64,000 nucleotides of DNA from Azospirillum sp. OGB3 (GTDB lineage Bacteria > Pseudomonadota > Alphaproteobacteria > Azospirillales > Azospirillaceae): the NCBI RefSeq assembly GCF_014192915.1, contig NZ_JACHYN010000009.1, positions 186,001 to 250,000 on the forward strand. The letters run 5' to 3'. The translations under genes were made by a program, and so were the position numbers. Shown piece by piece: positions 55,864-64,000 of this stretch. Under the pieces are notes generated by a model. The model did not search any database and had not been told where the DNA came from. It was given only the letters and a program-made list of their open reading frames with translations. Position 1 is the first letter of the stretch. Each line of letters opens with the position of its first letter.

Positions 55864-57117
55864 ATGGCCCAGACCTCGGCAAAAGCCACCTCGAAAGCCC
55901 TTTCCTTCACGCGCCGCGACGCGCTGCGCGCCGCCGCAGCCGCCGCGGTGCTGGCAAGCTGCAAGGCCGCCGCCGGCCCGTCCATTGCCGAAGCGGCATC
56001 CGCCGCCATGCCGAACCCCACCCTGCGCGACGCCTGCCGGGCCGCCGGCATCCTCCACGGCGCCGCCCGCGACCATCTGATCGAGCCGGAAGACCCCATG
56101 CTCGACACGCTGATGGCGCGGGAATGCGACGTCGTCACGCCCGAGAACGGCGGCAAATGGGCCGTCTTCCAACCGCAGGAGGGCAATTTCGACTGGGGCC
56201 GTTTCGACGCCGGGGTCGAGCTGGCCCGCCGCATCGGCGCCAAGCCAAACTGGCACTGCGCCCTGTGGCAGCACATGGGCATGCCCGACTACATGACGCT
56301 GCCGGCCAGCCGCCAGCGCGCGCTGGGCATCGGGGAAAGCGCCTATTTCTCGGCGGACGGCACGCTGTCGGAGGAGAATTACTGGCCGCGCTTCACCGCC
56401 ATGGTCGCGGCGGTCAAGCAGCGCTACGGCGACAATTTCTACCGCATCGACGTGATGAACGAGGCCTTCTTCTGGGAGACCGAGCGCAGCCACCCCCAGG
56501 AGCAGGACCGCTACGGCTTCCGCAAGGGCATGTGGTGGGTTGTGGCGGGCGGCGCCAAGGGACCGGAGTGGCTCGACCCGTTCTTCCACCACATCCGCAA
56601 GGAATTTCCCTCCGCCAAGCTGGTCATCAACGAGTTCGGCATCGAGATCGACGAGGGGTGGCAGCAGCGCAAGCGTGCCTATTTCCAGACCTGGCTGACC
56701 GACGCGGTCAAGCGCGGCGTGCCGATCGACGGGGTGGGTCTGCAAAGCCACCTGATGGCCGGCAAGCCCTACGACCGCGAGGGCATGAAGGGCTTCCTGC
56801 GGGCCATGGACCGGCTGGGCCTGCCCATCCACGTCACCGAGTTCGACGTGAACGAGAAGCACCTGCCGCGCTCCTGGTCGCGGGCGGAGAAGGACCGCGC
56901 CATGGCCTTCCTGGCCGGGCAGTATCTGGGCGACATCGCCGGCAACGCCCGGCTGGCCGAGCTGTGCTGGTGGCACCTGCGCTCCGACCTCAACTACATC
57001 TCACGGGAGATGCCGGAGCTGAAGCCGCACCCCTCCCCCTACGACGCGGCGTCGCGCCCGCTGCCGCTGTACGAGGCGTCGGTGCAGGCGCTGCGCGGGC
57101 GCAACCGGTCGGGGTGA
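55864..57117 (+). CDS. GH10 glycosidase with Tat signal
   Basis: This is a 417-residue GH10-family protein (xylanase-type TIM barrel). A twin-arginine signal (FTRRDALRAAAAAAVLASC, with a potential lipobox-like Ala-Ser-Cys) precedes the barrel. Acid/base Glu200 lies in DVMNEAF and nucleophile Glu326 in HVTEFDV; the substrate-binding WHCALWQHMGMP differs from the usual HTLVWHSQ. Being inside an exopolysaccharide locus, it probably trims or degrades the polymer or its beta-1,4 linked backbone rather than plant xylan. The preceding repeat and following methyltransferase have no direct link to catalysis. Confidence 0.9.
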   Translation: MAQTSAKATSKALSFTRRDALRAAAAAAVLASCKAAAGPSIAEAASAAMPNPTLRDACRAAGILHGAARDHLIEPEDPMLDTLMARECDVVTPENGGKWAVFQPQEGNFDWGRFDAGVELARRIGAKPNWHCALWQHMGMPDYMTLPASRQRALGIGESAYFSADGTLSEENYWPRFTAMVAAVKQRYGDNFYRIDVMNEAFFWETERSHPQEQDRYGFRKGMWWVVAGGAKGPEWLDPFFHHIRKEFPSAKLVINEFGIEIDEGWQQRKRAYFQTWLTDAVKRGVPIDGVGLQSHLMAGKPYDREGMKGFLRAMDRLGLPIHVTEFDVNEKHLPRSWSRAEKDRAMAFLAGQYLGDIAGNARLAELCWWHLRSDLNYISREMPELKPHPSPYDAASRPLPLYEASVQALRGRNRSG

Positions 57118-57293
57118 GGCCGGTCCGGATAATTGCGGTCCGGGTGAGCCTGGCCGGGAGGCGGCGCGGTACCCCTTCCGGCCCCGCTACCCCGCCCGAT
57201 CGCGCGATCCGCTCCGCCGTCCGCGCCTGTAAGGATTTCCGACAGCGACCTTAGATTAGCGGAACAGCAGCGTTTCTCCCAACGAGGTGATCT

Positions 57294-58220
57294 GTGGACA
57301 CGTTGACGTCGGATGAGCTGGTCGCCCGCTACAAGCGGAAGTTCGGTCTGGCCCCGAACTACCCCCTCAGCGAAACCATGGTCCGCCAGCACTGGGACCT
57401 GGAACGCCAGCTCGCCCGCGAGCTGCTCGACTCCCGCCGCGAAGAGCGCTGGACGGTGTTCGAGCGCAACTACACCACCCTCTACAGCGAGTGCCCCTGG
57501 CTGAACGATGCGGTGGACACCGCGGCGCAGAACGACGAGCTGGACTTCCGCCACTTCCTGACGCTGCTGAAGGGCGCGCGGGACGTCTACGAGGTCGGGT
57601 CGGGCAAGGGCCGGCTGCTCAGCTATCTGGCCCGCCACGGCCACCGCTGCGTCGCCACCGAGATCACCCGCGAGCGCGGGGAGCGCTGGACCGACGAGCG
57701 CTCCAACGTGACGTGGCGCTGCTGCGACGGCGTGAACCTCGCCGAATTCGAGCCGCGCGGCCATTACGACGCCGTCGTCTCCACCCACGTCATCGAGCAT
57801 CTCCACCCCGAGGACGTGTCCGTGCACCTGTCCAACGTGCACGCCATCCTCAAGCCGGGCGGCCGCTACGTGCTCAGCATGCCGCACAAGCACGCCGGGC
57901 CGATGGATCTGTCGGAGGTCTTCGGGCTGGACGAGCCGATCTGCATGCATCTGCGCGAATACACCTGGAGCGAGACGGAGCGCGCGCTGCGCGAGGCCGG
58001 CTTCACCCGGATGGAGGCCGTCTACATCGCCCCGATGGCGGTCCGCCGGCGGATGCACATCCATGGGTCCGGGCGCGGATACCTCGCCTATGTGAAGGCC
58101 GTGGAATCCTTCATGGGGGCGATGCCGTTAACCCTGCGGCGCAAGCTCGGCAAGCTCGGCCAGCTTTACCTGTTCCGCCCGGAGGTCTTCATGGTGGCCC
58201 ACAAAAGTCACGAGGGTTGA
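57294..58220 (+). CDS. SAM-dependent methyltransferase
   Basis: This is a 308-residue class I methyltransferase. Motif I is DVYEVGSGKGRLLSYLARHG (near residue 96), followed by VVSTHVIEHLHPEDVSVHL and ILKPGGRYVLSMPHKHAGP. GTG at 57294 has ACGAGGTGATCT, a strong site. The fusion-free domain and position suggest methylation of a sugar or its lipid carrier in the exopolysaccharide pathway; O-methyl sugars occur in such polymers. No specific substrate can be named. A terminator-like hairpin follows. Confidence 0.88.
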   Translation: MDTLTSDELVARYKRKFGLAPNYPLSETMVRQHWDLERQLARELLDSRREERWTVFERNYTTLYSECPWLNDAVDTAAQNDELDFRHFLTLLKGARDVYEVGSGKGRLLSYLARHGHRCVATEITRERGERWTDERSNVTWRCCDGVNLAEFEPRGHYDAVVSTHVIEHLHPEDVSVHLSNVHAILKPGGRYVLSMPHKHAGPMDLSEVFGLDEPICMHLREYTWSETERALREAGFTRMEAVYIAPMAVRRRMHIHGSGRGYLAYVKAVESFMGAMPLTLRRKLGKLGQLYLFRPEVFMVAHKSHEG

Positions 58221-58295
58221 GGCCGCCGATTCCGGAAACCTTTCTGTAACAAGACTTTACACTTTCCCCTCCCCGTGGCCGCAAGGCCCCACTGT

Positions 58296-58342
58296 GGCGC
58301 GAAAACCGCAGCGATGGCGGATTTTCGCGCCTCATTCTTTTC
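58296..58342 (+). terminator. Rho-independent terminator after the methyltransferase gene
   Basis: Arms 58296-58309 and 58317-58331 (GGCGCGAAAACCGC and GCGGATTTTCGCGCC, one bulge) with a seven-base loop are followed by TCATTCTTTTC. Confidence 0.75.
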
Positions 58343-58449
58343 ACAGCCCATCGTGGCTTTTGAGTCGCATTTCCCTAAAATCCGAAATACCTCGTTAACC
58401 AATTGGGCGCCACCTTTGCTCCACCGAAAATGGAGAGAGGTTACTTCCA

Positions 58450-60936
58450 ATGGCAACGACCACCACGGGTCTCGTCGACACGACCTTCGTCGTCAACGCC
58501 TCGGGGCAGGCTGCCGGCGGGATCTGGCCGCAGTTCCGGCTGCTCCTGGATGGTGTCAATCTCGGCCAGGCGACGGTCAGCTCGACCAGCGCCGGCCGCT
58601 ACACCTTCAAGGCCCAGGTCGCTCCGGACCAGGCGCACAAGCTGCAGATCGTCTACTTCAACGACGGCTATGTGAACGGGCAGGACCGCAATCTGCTCGT
58701 CAAGTCGCTGGAAGTGAACGGCAAGCCCGTCGCTTCCACCAGCTCGCTGGTCAGCTACGACCGCGGCGCCTCCGACGGCAAGGACGTGATCCCCGGCCAG
58801 GAAGGCATGTGGTGGGACGGTTCGCTCGATTTCGCCCTGACCAAGGACTATTTCCCGGTCCCGACGCCGCCGGCCCCGGCCGGCAACACCCAGGTCATCC
58901 TGAACCTGCAAGGCAACGCCGCGGGCGGCGTCAACGCGCATTTCAACCTGCTGATCGACGGCAAGAAGGTCGGCGAGGGCATGGCCGGCACCTCGGCCAA
59001 GGACTACGCCTTCTCGATCAACGCCACGGCGGATCAGGCGCACAAGGTCCAGATCCAGTACGACAACGACGCCACGGTGAACGGCCAGGACCGCAACCTG
59101 CTGGTCAACAAGATCACCATCAACGGCAAGTCGGTCATGCCCACCGACGGCATCGTCACCTATGACAAGGGTGCCTTGGACGGCAAGGACGTGGTCAAGG
59201 GCCAGTCGGGCATGTGGTGGAACGGCACGCTGGTCGTCGACGCCGACAAGAGCTTCTTCCCCGGCTCCTCCAACCCGACCAACCCCACCACGCCGACCAC
59301 CCCGCCGGCCCCCACCCCGACGAAGCCGACCCTGTCGGTCAGCGACGTTTCGGTGACCGAGCCGACCGGCAAGACCACCGGCATCGCGCCGGGCTTCCTG
59401 CACACCGAGGGCGGCCAGATCATGGACAGCAGCGGCAAGGCCGTGAAGCTGACCGGCGTGAACTGGTTCGGGTCCGAGGGCTACGCCTTCGCGCCGCAGG
59501 GGCTGTGGATGGACAGCTACCAGAGCCACATGAACCAGATGAAGGATCTGGGCTTCAACACCATCCGCCTGCCCTACTCCGACGCGATGCTCGACAACGG
59601 CCGCATGCCGACCGGCATCGACTATTCGAAGAATCCCGACCTGCGCGGCAAGACCTCGCTGGAGGTGTTCGACAAGATCATCGAATACGCCGATAAGATC
59701 GGCATGAAGATCATCCTCGACCACCACCGCTCCGGCGACGGCGCCTCGGCCAACGAGAACGGGCTCTGGTACACCAGCCAGTATCCGGAATCGAAGATGA
59801 TCGAGAACTGGAAGATGCTGGCGACCCGTTACAAGGGCAACGACGCCGTCATCGGCGCCGACCTGCACAACGAGCCGCACAACCCGGCCACCTGGGGCGA
59901 CGGCGGCCCGAACGACTGGGCCCGCGCCGCGGAGCGCATCGGCAACGCCATCCAGTCGGTCAACAAGGACTGGCTGCTGATCGTCGAGGGCGTCGAGACC
60001 TACCAGAACCAGTGGTACTGGTGGGGCGGCAACCTGCTGGGCGAGAAGAACTACGAGGTCAAGTTCAACGAGCCGGGCAAGCTGGTTTATTCGGTCCACG
60101 ACTACGGCCCGTCGCTGTACATGATGGACTGGTTCAAGGCCAACAACTTCCCGAACAACATGCCGGCGAAGTGGGACCAGATGTGGGGCCACTTCATCCA
60201 GAACGACGAGACCCCGATCCTGGTCGGCGAGTTCGGCAGCCGCATGGAAACCGCCATCGACAAGGCCTGGATGCCCAAGCTGATCCAGTACATGAACGGC
60301 GACTGGAACGGCGACGGCAAGATCGACCTCGCCGCGGGCGACCAGGGGGCGAGCTGGACCTACTGGGCCTGGAGCCCCGGTTCGGGCGACACCGGCGGCA
60401 TCATGAACGACAGCTGGAAGGTGGACTACAACAAGTACAACGCCATCAAGCCCGGTCTGTACAGCAGCACCGCCGCCAGCCCGGTCACCACCGACGCGGT
60501 GTTCACGGTGAAGCTGTCCCAGGCCTACAACCAGACGGTGACGGTGGACTACGCCACGGCGGACGGCACGGCCAAGGCCGGTTCGGACTATCTGGCGACC
60601 AGCGGCAAGCTGACCTTCGCCGCCGGCGAGACCACCAAGACGGTCGCCGTCAAGGTGCTGAGCGACGACGTGGTCGAGGGCGTCGAGACCTTCAACCTGA
60701 AGCTCTCCAACCCGACGCAGGCGACCATTTCCGACGGGACCGGCGTGGGCACCATCAACCCGCCGGGCAGCGCCCAGGCCCTGTCCGCGGACCTGCTGGC
60801 CCACAGCCTGCCCCAGGACACGGCGACGGTGCAGTCGGTGGGCGTGCAGTCCGCGCTCGACCTGTCGTCGGTCGACTTCTCGCACATGATGACGCTGGAC
60901 GCCGTGAACCTGATGCTCGAACATCAGGCCGCGTAA
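58450..60936 (+). CDS. GH5 glycosidase with two CBM60-like modules, inserted in a Calx-beta domain
   Basis: This is an 828-residue multidomain enzyme. Two tandem about 130-residue modules (about 9-137 and 146-271), each with NGQDRNLLV and GMWW, look like calcium-dependent xylan-binding CBM60. After a Thr/Pro linker the string LSVSDVSVTE (295-304) is the first strand of a Calx-beta domain. A GH5 barrel follows (about 312-670), with acid/base Glu475 in LHNEPH, nucleophile Glu594 in VGEFGS, and a calcium-loop-like DWNGDGKID (618-626). The rest of the Calx-beta domain resumes at AVFTVKLSQAYNQTVTVDYA (683 onward). No N-terminal signal peptide is visible, so export may use type I secretion. It probably acts on the locus's own exopolysaccharide or plant beta-glucan. 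Confidence 0.9.
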   Translation: MATTTTGLVDTTFVVNASGQAAGGIWPQFRLLLDGVNLGQATVSSTSAGRYTFKAQVAPDQAHKLQIVYFNDGYVNGQDRNLLVKSLEVNGKPVASTSSLVSYDRGASDGKDVIPGQEGMWWDGSLDFALTKDYFPVPTPPAPAGNTQVILNLQGNAAGGVNAHFNLLIDGKKVGEGMAGTSAKDYAFSINATADQAHKVQIQYDNDATVNGQDRNLLVNKITINGKSVMPTDGIVTYDKGALDGKDVVKGQSGMWWNGTLVVDADKSFFPGSSNPTNPTTPTTPPAPTPTKPTLSVSDVSVTEPTGKTTGIAPGFLHTEGGQIMDSSGKAVKLTGVNWFGSEGYAFAPQGLWMDSYQSHMNQMKDLGFNTIRLPYSDAMLDNGRMPTGIDYSKNPDLRGKTSLEVFDKIIEYADKIGMKIILDHHRSGDGASANENGLWYTSQYPESKMIENWKMLATRYKGNDAVIGADLHNEPHNPATWGDGGPNDWARAAERIGNAIQSVNKDWLLIVEGVETYQNQWYWWGGNLLGEKNYEVKFNEPGKLVYSVHDYGPSLYMMDWFKANNFPNNMPAKWDQMWGHFIQNDETPILVGEFGSRMETAIDKAWMPKLIQYMNGDWNGDGKIDLAAGDQGASWTYWAWSPGSGDTGGIMNDSWKVDYNKYNAIKPGLYSSTAASPVTTDAVFTVKLSQAYNQTVTVDYATADGTAKAGSDYLATSGKLTFAAGETTKTVAVKVLSDDVVEGVETFNLKLSNPTQATISDGTGVGTINPPGSAQALSADLLAHSLPQDTATVQSVGVQSALDLSSVDFSHMMTLDAVNLMLEHQAA

Positions 60937-60959
60937 CGACCGCGCAAGCGGTAAAAATC

Positions 60960-61101
60960 CCCTCTCCCGCCCCCGGGAGAGGGTGCCCGCGCAGCGGGCG
61001 GGTGAGGGTAACGCCAAGGATCGAGGACTTGATTCTCGACGGCACCCTCACCCTTCCCACGCTTTGCGTGGGCCCCTTCCCTCTCCCGGGGCGGGAGAGG
61101 G
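60960..61101. repeat. Type I palindromic intergenic repeat, copy D
   Basis: This 142-base copy has hairpins at both ends and the inner GGGTGAGGGT/ACCCTCACCC pair. It lies between the convergent GH5 and flippase genes. Confidence 0.9.
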
Positions 61102-61106
61102 AAATT

Positions 61107-62588
61107 TCAGGACGCCGATTGCAGGCGGCGGACGCGGCCCAGCAGCAGCTTGCCCAGCATTCCCCGGCCCGCCGATCCCATGCCCGGACCGAACACCGCC
61201 GCCGCCAGGAACAGGAGCACCAGCAGCACCTTCTCGGCGGTGAAGGCCGGGTTGACCTCGGTGCCGAACAGGTACCAGCCCGCCGCATAGGCGAAGGCCG
61301 CCGGCACCAGGATCCAGCCGATGCGCACGGCGTTCAGCGGCACCTCGTCGCGGCAGATGCGGCGGCGCACCGTCTCGGTCAGGACGATCTGGAAGACCTC
61401 CCGCCCCAGATTGGCCAGAGCGGCGCCGAGCAGGCCCCACTGCCAGACCAGCGCCAGCGCCAGCGCCGAGCCCACCGCGAGGCTGGCCGCGGAGATCCAG
61501 GGCAGCACGCCGACGCGCTTGGCCTTGAGGATCGCCACCTCCGGGTTCATGCGCACCCCGTGCAGCACATAGGCCAGCACCAGGAAGGGCATGCTGGTCA
61601 GCACCGGCGTGTAGTCGGCCGACGCGATCAGCCAGAGGATTTCCGGCGCGGTCAGCGCCAGCCCCAGCCCGGCCCCGGTCAGCAGGACGACGAAGAGGTG
61701 GAAGACGAAATCCGCCTGGGCGTGGTCCGCGGCGCCATGTTGGGACTCCAGCCGGCTGACCGACCAGATCTGCAGAAAGGAGGCGGTCAGGAACATGAAG
61801 AGGATTTGCGACAGCCGCATCCCGAAGGCGAACAGGCCCACCGCCGCCGTGGACAGCAGAATGTTCAGCAGCCAGCGCGAGACGAAGTTGTTGGCGATGT
61901 CCAGCAGCGACTGTGGCGCGTAGGGCAGTCCCAGCGCCGCCACCCGCTTCAGGATCGGCAAGGAGAAGGAGAAGCCGGTGTCCCTCAGGATCGCCACCAC
62001 CAGGAGGAGGCCGAGCGCCAGGAAGGACGCGCCGTTCGCCAGAAAGATGCCCTCCACCCCGAGGCCGAGCGCCCACAGGAACAGCAGGTTGAAGGCCAGC
62101 AGGGCCACCACCTTGGCCAGCGACACCAGCAGGCACAGGCCGGACCTCTTGCGCGCCCGGTAATAGGCCAGCGCCAGCTCGAACAGGGTGGTCAGGGCGA
62201 CGCCGGCCAGCGCGATCGCCATCACCGCCGCGTGGCCGGTGTCGCCGAACATGGCCCAGCTTCCCGCCATGCCCAGCGGCCAGGCCAGACCGACCATCGC
62301 CACCGACGTGCCGACCACCGCCAGCAGGCAGGTGCTGGCGACGCGGCGCCGGTCGCCCTCCTCGGCGTGCTCGAAATAGACGGCGGTGAAGGCGTTGTTC
62401 ATGCCGATCATCAGCATGACCGCCAGCAGGTCGGCGACCACCACCACCAACGCGTAGACGCCGAATTCGGAAGGGGTGAGAAGCCGGGTGTAGAGCGGCA
62501 GGAGCAGAAGCCCGGCAGCCCGGTTCACCACGTTGGCCAGCATGAACAGCCAACCGTGTTTCAAGATCGTCGCTGCTTCGGACGCCAT
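61107..62588 (-). CDS. Wzx-type polysaccharide flippase
   Basis: This 493-residue membrane protein of the polysaccharide transporter (MOP/PST) family flips lipid-linked oligosaccharide across the inner membrane. About 12-14 hydrophobic helices are visible; the start ILKHGWLFMLANVVNRAAGL and the repeats around PSEFGVYALVVVVADLLAV are typical of the family. The gene is on the opposite strand to the rest of the locus and ends next to the type I repeat. Together with the WecG-type enzyme, Wzc and the priming transferase it completes a Wzy-type assembly set; a wzy polymerase gene has not been seen in the window. Confidence 0.9.
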   Translation of the reverse strand: MASEAATILKHGWLFMLANVVNRAAGLLLLPLYTRLLTPSEFGVYALVVVVADLLAVMLMIGMNNAFTAVYFEHAEEGDRRRVASTCLLAVVGTSVAMVGLAWPLGMAGSWAMFGDTGHAAVMAIALAGVALTTLFELALAYYRARKRSGLCLLVSLAKVVALLAFNLLFLWALGLGVEGIFLANGASFLALGLLLVVAILRDTGFSFSLPILKRVAALGLPYAPQSLLDIANNFVSRWLLNILLSTAAVGLFAFGMRLSQILFMFLTASFLQIWSVSRLESQHGAADHAQADFVFHLFVVLLTGAGLGLALTAPEILWLIASADYTPVLTSMPFLVLAYVLHGVRMNPEVAILKAKRVGVLPWISAASLAVGSALALALVWQWGLLGAALANLGREVFQIVLTETVRRRICRDEVPLNAVRIGWILVPAAFAYAAGWYLFGTEVNPAFTAEKVLLVLLFLAAAVFGPGMGSAGRGMLGKLLLGRVRRLQSAS

Positions 62589-62734
62589 CAGGAACTCCGC
62601 CTAGAACTCCGGTGGGGCGGCGCTGCCGCACCCGCGAACGCAATTCCGATGATTGGAACCGGACCGGGACGTTTCAATTTCGCGTTGGTGCCGTCGTCGT
62701 CCTCTTCGGACTTATCCCGATGGCACCCCGTGTT

Positions 62735-62834
62735 CCCACCCTGGCCCTCCCCCGCTGCGCAGGGGAGGGAGATGATCGCGGAGCGGCGGCAGTCCCCTCC
62801 CCTGCGTTAGCGGGAGAGGGTCTAGGGTGGGGGC
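62735..62834. repeat. Type II palindromic intergenic repeat, copy 2
   Basis: The outer arms CCCACCC and GGGTGGG, with inner CCCTCCCCCGC and GGGGAGGG hairpins, match the copy at 10052-10138. The second inner hairpin has diverged. Confidence 0.7.
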
Positions 62835-63327
62835 AACACGGTCCACCAGTCAGGCAGACAACCGACCCAGCCTGCGAGGGCACTCCGGCGCGATCAACGG
62901 GGCGTTCGAGACACCGTCTCATCCGGAATCGCCCGGCGGCTTCTTATGGGATACGTCGGTGCCTCCGCCTCGGCGGGACGGGCAAGCCAACCCGGGGAAA
63001 TCCACCGCCAGCCGGCGCCGCACCCAACCATAGGGGACCGGGAACATCCCCCGAATACCCCCAAATTGCGGGAAGGAAAGGAGTAGTCGGGGAGCGGCGG
63101 TGGCAGCGCCGCCACCGATCCGGATGATCCGGACGAAGTCACCCACTTTCCTTAATCTCTTCAAACTCACCCAGGGGAATCCACTCTGGATGTAAGGGGT
63201 ATCGCCGCTGGTCGAGGAGGCCTCTTGTGATTTGTTGATTGACGGCAGCCTTTATCCTAATTCGTGGAGAACAGCGCAACCTTCTGATCTGTCTGCACAG
63301 AGGCAGAATAAGCGCTGATATTTGTGT

Positions 63328-63349
63328 GTCTTTCTGAACACAGAAAGAC
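63328..63349. promoter_or_regulatory. Perfect inverted repeat upstream of the priming transferase
   Basis: GTCTTTCTG-AACA-CAGAAAGAC (9-bp arms, 4-bp spacer) lies 98 bp before the ATG at 63448 in an AT-richer stretch. With no T-run downstream it is more likely a protein-binding site than a terminator. Confidence 0.5.
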
Positions 63350-63447
63350 TCAAAGAAAAAGCTGATGAGAAACCGTCTTACGCTGCGGCGCGTTAGGTCA
63401 GGCGCGAGACGGATGACATTCCGTTTCACACATAAATGGGACCTGCG

Positions 63448-64000
63448 ATGAGCAAACTCGACCCAGAAGCGGTCATCAACCTGGCCCCGGTAAAGAAGAC
63501 GGCCATGCCGACGGTGGGACCCGGGCTGCTGTTGGCGCTGTCCGACGGCTTCATGCTCGCCCTGCTCGGCTGGACGCTCATCCAGCTGTTCGGAAGCGAC
63601 ACCCTGACCGCGGAAGCGGACCTGTCGCAGCGCGCCCTGGTCACCGGCCTGATGCTGGTGCCGCTGGTGAAATCGGTTTTCGGAATTTATTCGCTGGGCC
63701 GCTTCGACTATCTGGAGCGCACCCGCCGCACCTTCCAGGCGGCCCTGCTGTCGGTGGCCGTGCTGGCCGTGCCCTTCATCGTCATGGACGGCTTCCGCTC
63801 CTTCTTCGTCGAGGCGCTGTCGGTCGCCCTGATCGGCTTCGCGATCACCTACGCCGCCGACCTGCTGCTGGTGCACGGTCTGATGGCCAGCGCGCTGAAC
63901 TGGCGCACCCCGGTGGTGATCGTCGGCGCCGGCCCGCAGGGCGCCGCCATCGCGGAGAAGCTGCAGCGCCTGCCCTGGCTGGGGATGCGCCCGGTGTGCT
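63448..64000 (+). CDS. Polyprenyl-phosphate glycosyl-1-phosphate transferase, 3' end outside window
   Basis: The frame starts at ATG 63448 and runs open to the window end (184 complete codons). The N-terminal part has four or five transmembrane helices (LLLALSDGFMLALLGWTLIQ, ALVTGLMLVPLVKSVFGIY and others) followed by TPVVIVGAGPQGAAIAEKL, the CoA-binding-like domain found in WcaJ/GumD-type proteins. The catalytic C-terminal domain is beyond the edge. These enzymes transfer hexose-1-phosphate (often glucose) to undecaprenyl phosphate, the first step of exopolysaccharide synthesis, so this is the priming enzyme of the locus. Confidence 0.88.
   Translation, partial: MSKLDPEAVINLAPVKKTAMPTVGPGLLLALSDGFMLALLGWTLIQLFGSDTLTAEADLSQRALVTGLMLVPLVKSVFGIYSLGRFDYLERTRRTFQAALLSVAVLAVPFIVMDGFRSFFVEALSVALIGFAITYAADLLLVHGLMASALNWRTPVVIVGAGPQGAAIAEKLQRLPWLGMRPVC

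Larger units (their letters stand above)
62589..63447. other. Long gene-free region before the priming transferase
   Basis: This gap of about 860 bases lies between the divergent flippase and priming-transferase genes. It contains the type II repeat (62735-62834) and a perfect inverted repeat at 63328-63349, and is less GC-rich from about 63190. Small open frames such as 63139-63876 on the minus strand are shadows of the following gene. The length suggests complex promoter control, perhaps for both genes. Confidence 0.6.

Noticed and set aside
52612..56976. Very long open frame (1454 codons) on the minus strand
   Set aside because: It runs antisense to the WecG-type, Wzc and GH10 genes, which have clear families. 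The translation is a low-complexity Arg/Gly/Val/His-rich shadow typical of GC-rich DNA.
63139..63876. 245-codon minus-strand frame at the right end
   Set aside because: It is antisense to the priming-transferase gene, whose membrane helices and conserved GAGPQG motif identify the real frame.

Overview
The window is GC-rich alphaproteobacterial DNA. The gene content and order suggest Azospirillum or a close Rhodospirillales relative: hisG-hisD-UPF0262-low-Mr phosphatase near infA-maf-RNase E/G-yacG-tRNA-Phe, a Nif11-like peptide, an exopolysaccharide locus, and families of GC-rich palindromic intergenic repeats. This assignment is inferred from gene content. The window opens inside one gene (1-1086) and closes inside another (63448-64000).

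Left part (1-24.9 kb): metabolism and uptake. Three unknown genes, the third with two HxT motifs of the 2H phosphoesterase type, are followed by a DMT permease. Next is a glutarate module: a CoA-transferase and glutaryl-CoA dehydrogenase divergent from a LysR regulator. A polyamine-type ABC transporter (ATPase, binding protein, two permeases) follows, then a PuuR-like XRE-cupin regulator divergent from gabD-gabT. Nearly the same 16-bp palindrome lies upstream of the transporter and in the regulator/gabD gap, so I infer one polyamine/GABA regulon. A GT-B-like protein and a TetR-controlled set of small stress-type genes follow. A strikingly AT-rich patch (about 18.9-20.8 kb) carries one foreign-looking gene interrupted by an in-frame TGA. 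Arginine catabolism follows (deacylase-like, ornithine aminotransferase, arginase), divergent from an Lrp-type regulator whose mRNA should be leaderless.

Middle part (24.9-52 kb): an orphan ParA with a C-terminal membrane helix, four glycosyltransferases (GT7-like, TPR-GT41, an unassigned one, GT10), tRNA-Phe, and a leftward housekeeping block (hisG, hisD, UPF0262, phosphatase, then a hybrid kinase and a transglycosylase-like protein, then infA, maf, RNase E/G, yacG). Around these lie a secreted proline-rich protein, a pentapeptide-repeat protein, a second hybrid kinase, glgX, the Nif11-like peptide, two small unknown or wHTH genes, gpmA and a SUV3-like helicase.

Right part (52.5-64 kb): an exopolysaccharide locus with a WecG/TagA-type transferase, a Wzc-type tyrosine autokinase, a Tat-exported GH10 enzyme, a methyltransferase, a large multidomain GH5 enzyme, a Wzx-type flippase and the start of a polyprenyl-phosphate glycosyl-1-phosphate transferase. 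Together these cover priming, chain growth, flipping, length control and trimming of a polymer. The GH5 protein is the most unusual gene: its catalytic domain appears to be inserted inside a Calx-beta domain.

No CRISPR array, rRNA, complete insertion sequence or phage module was seen.
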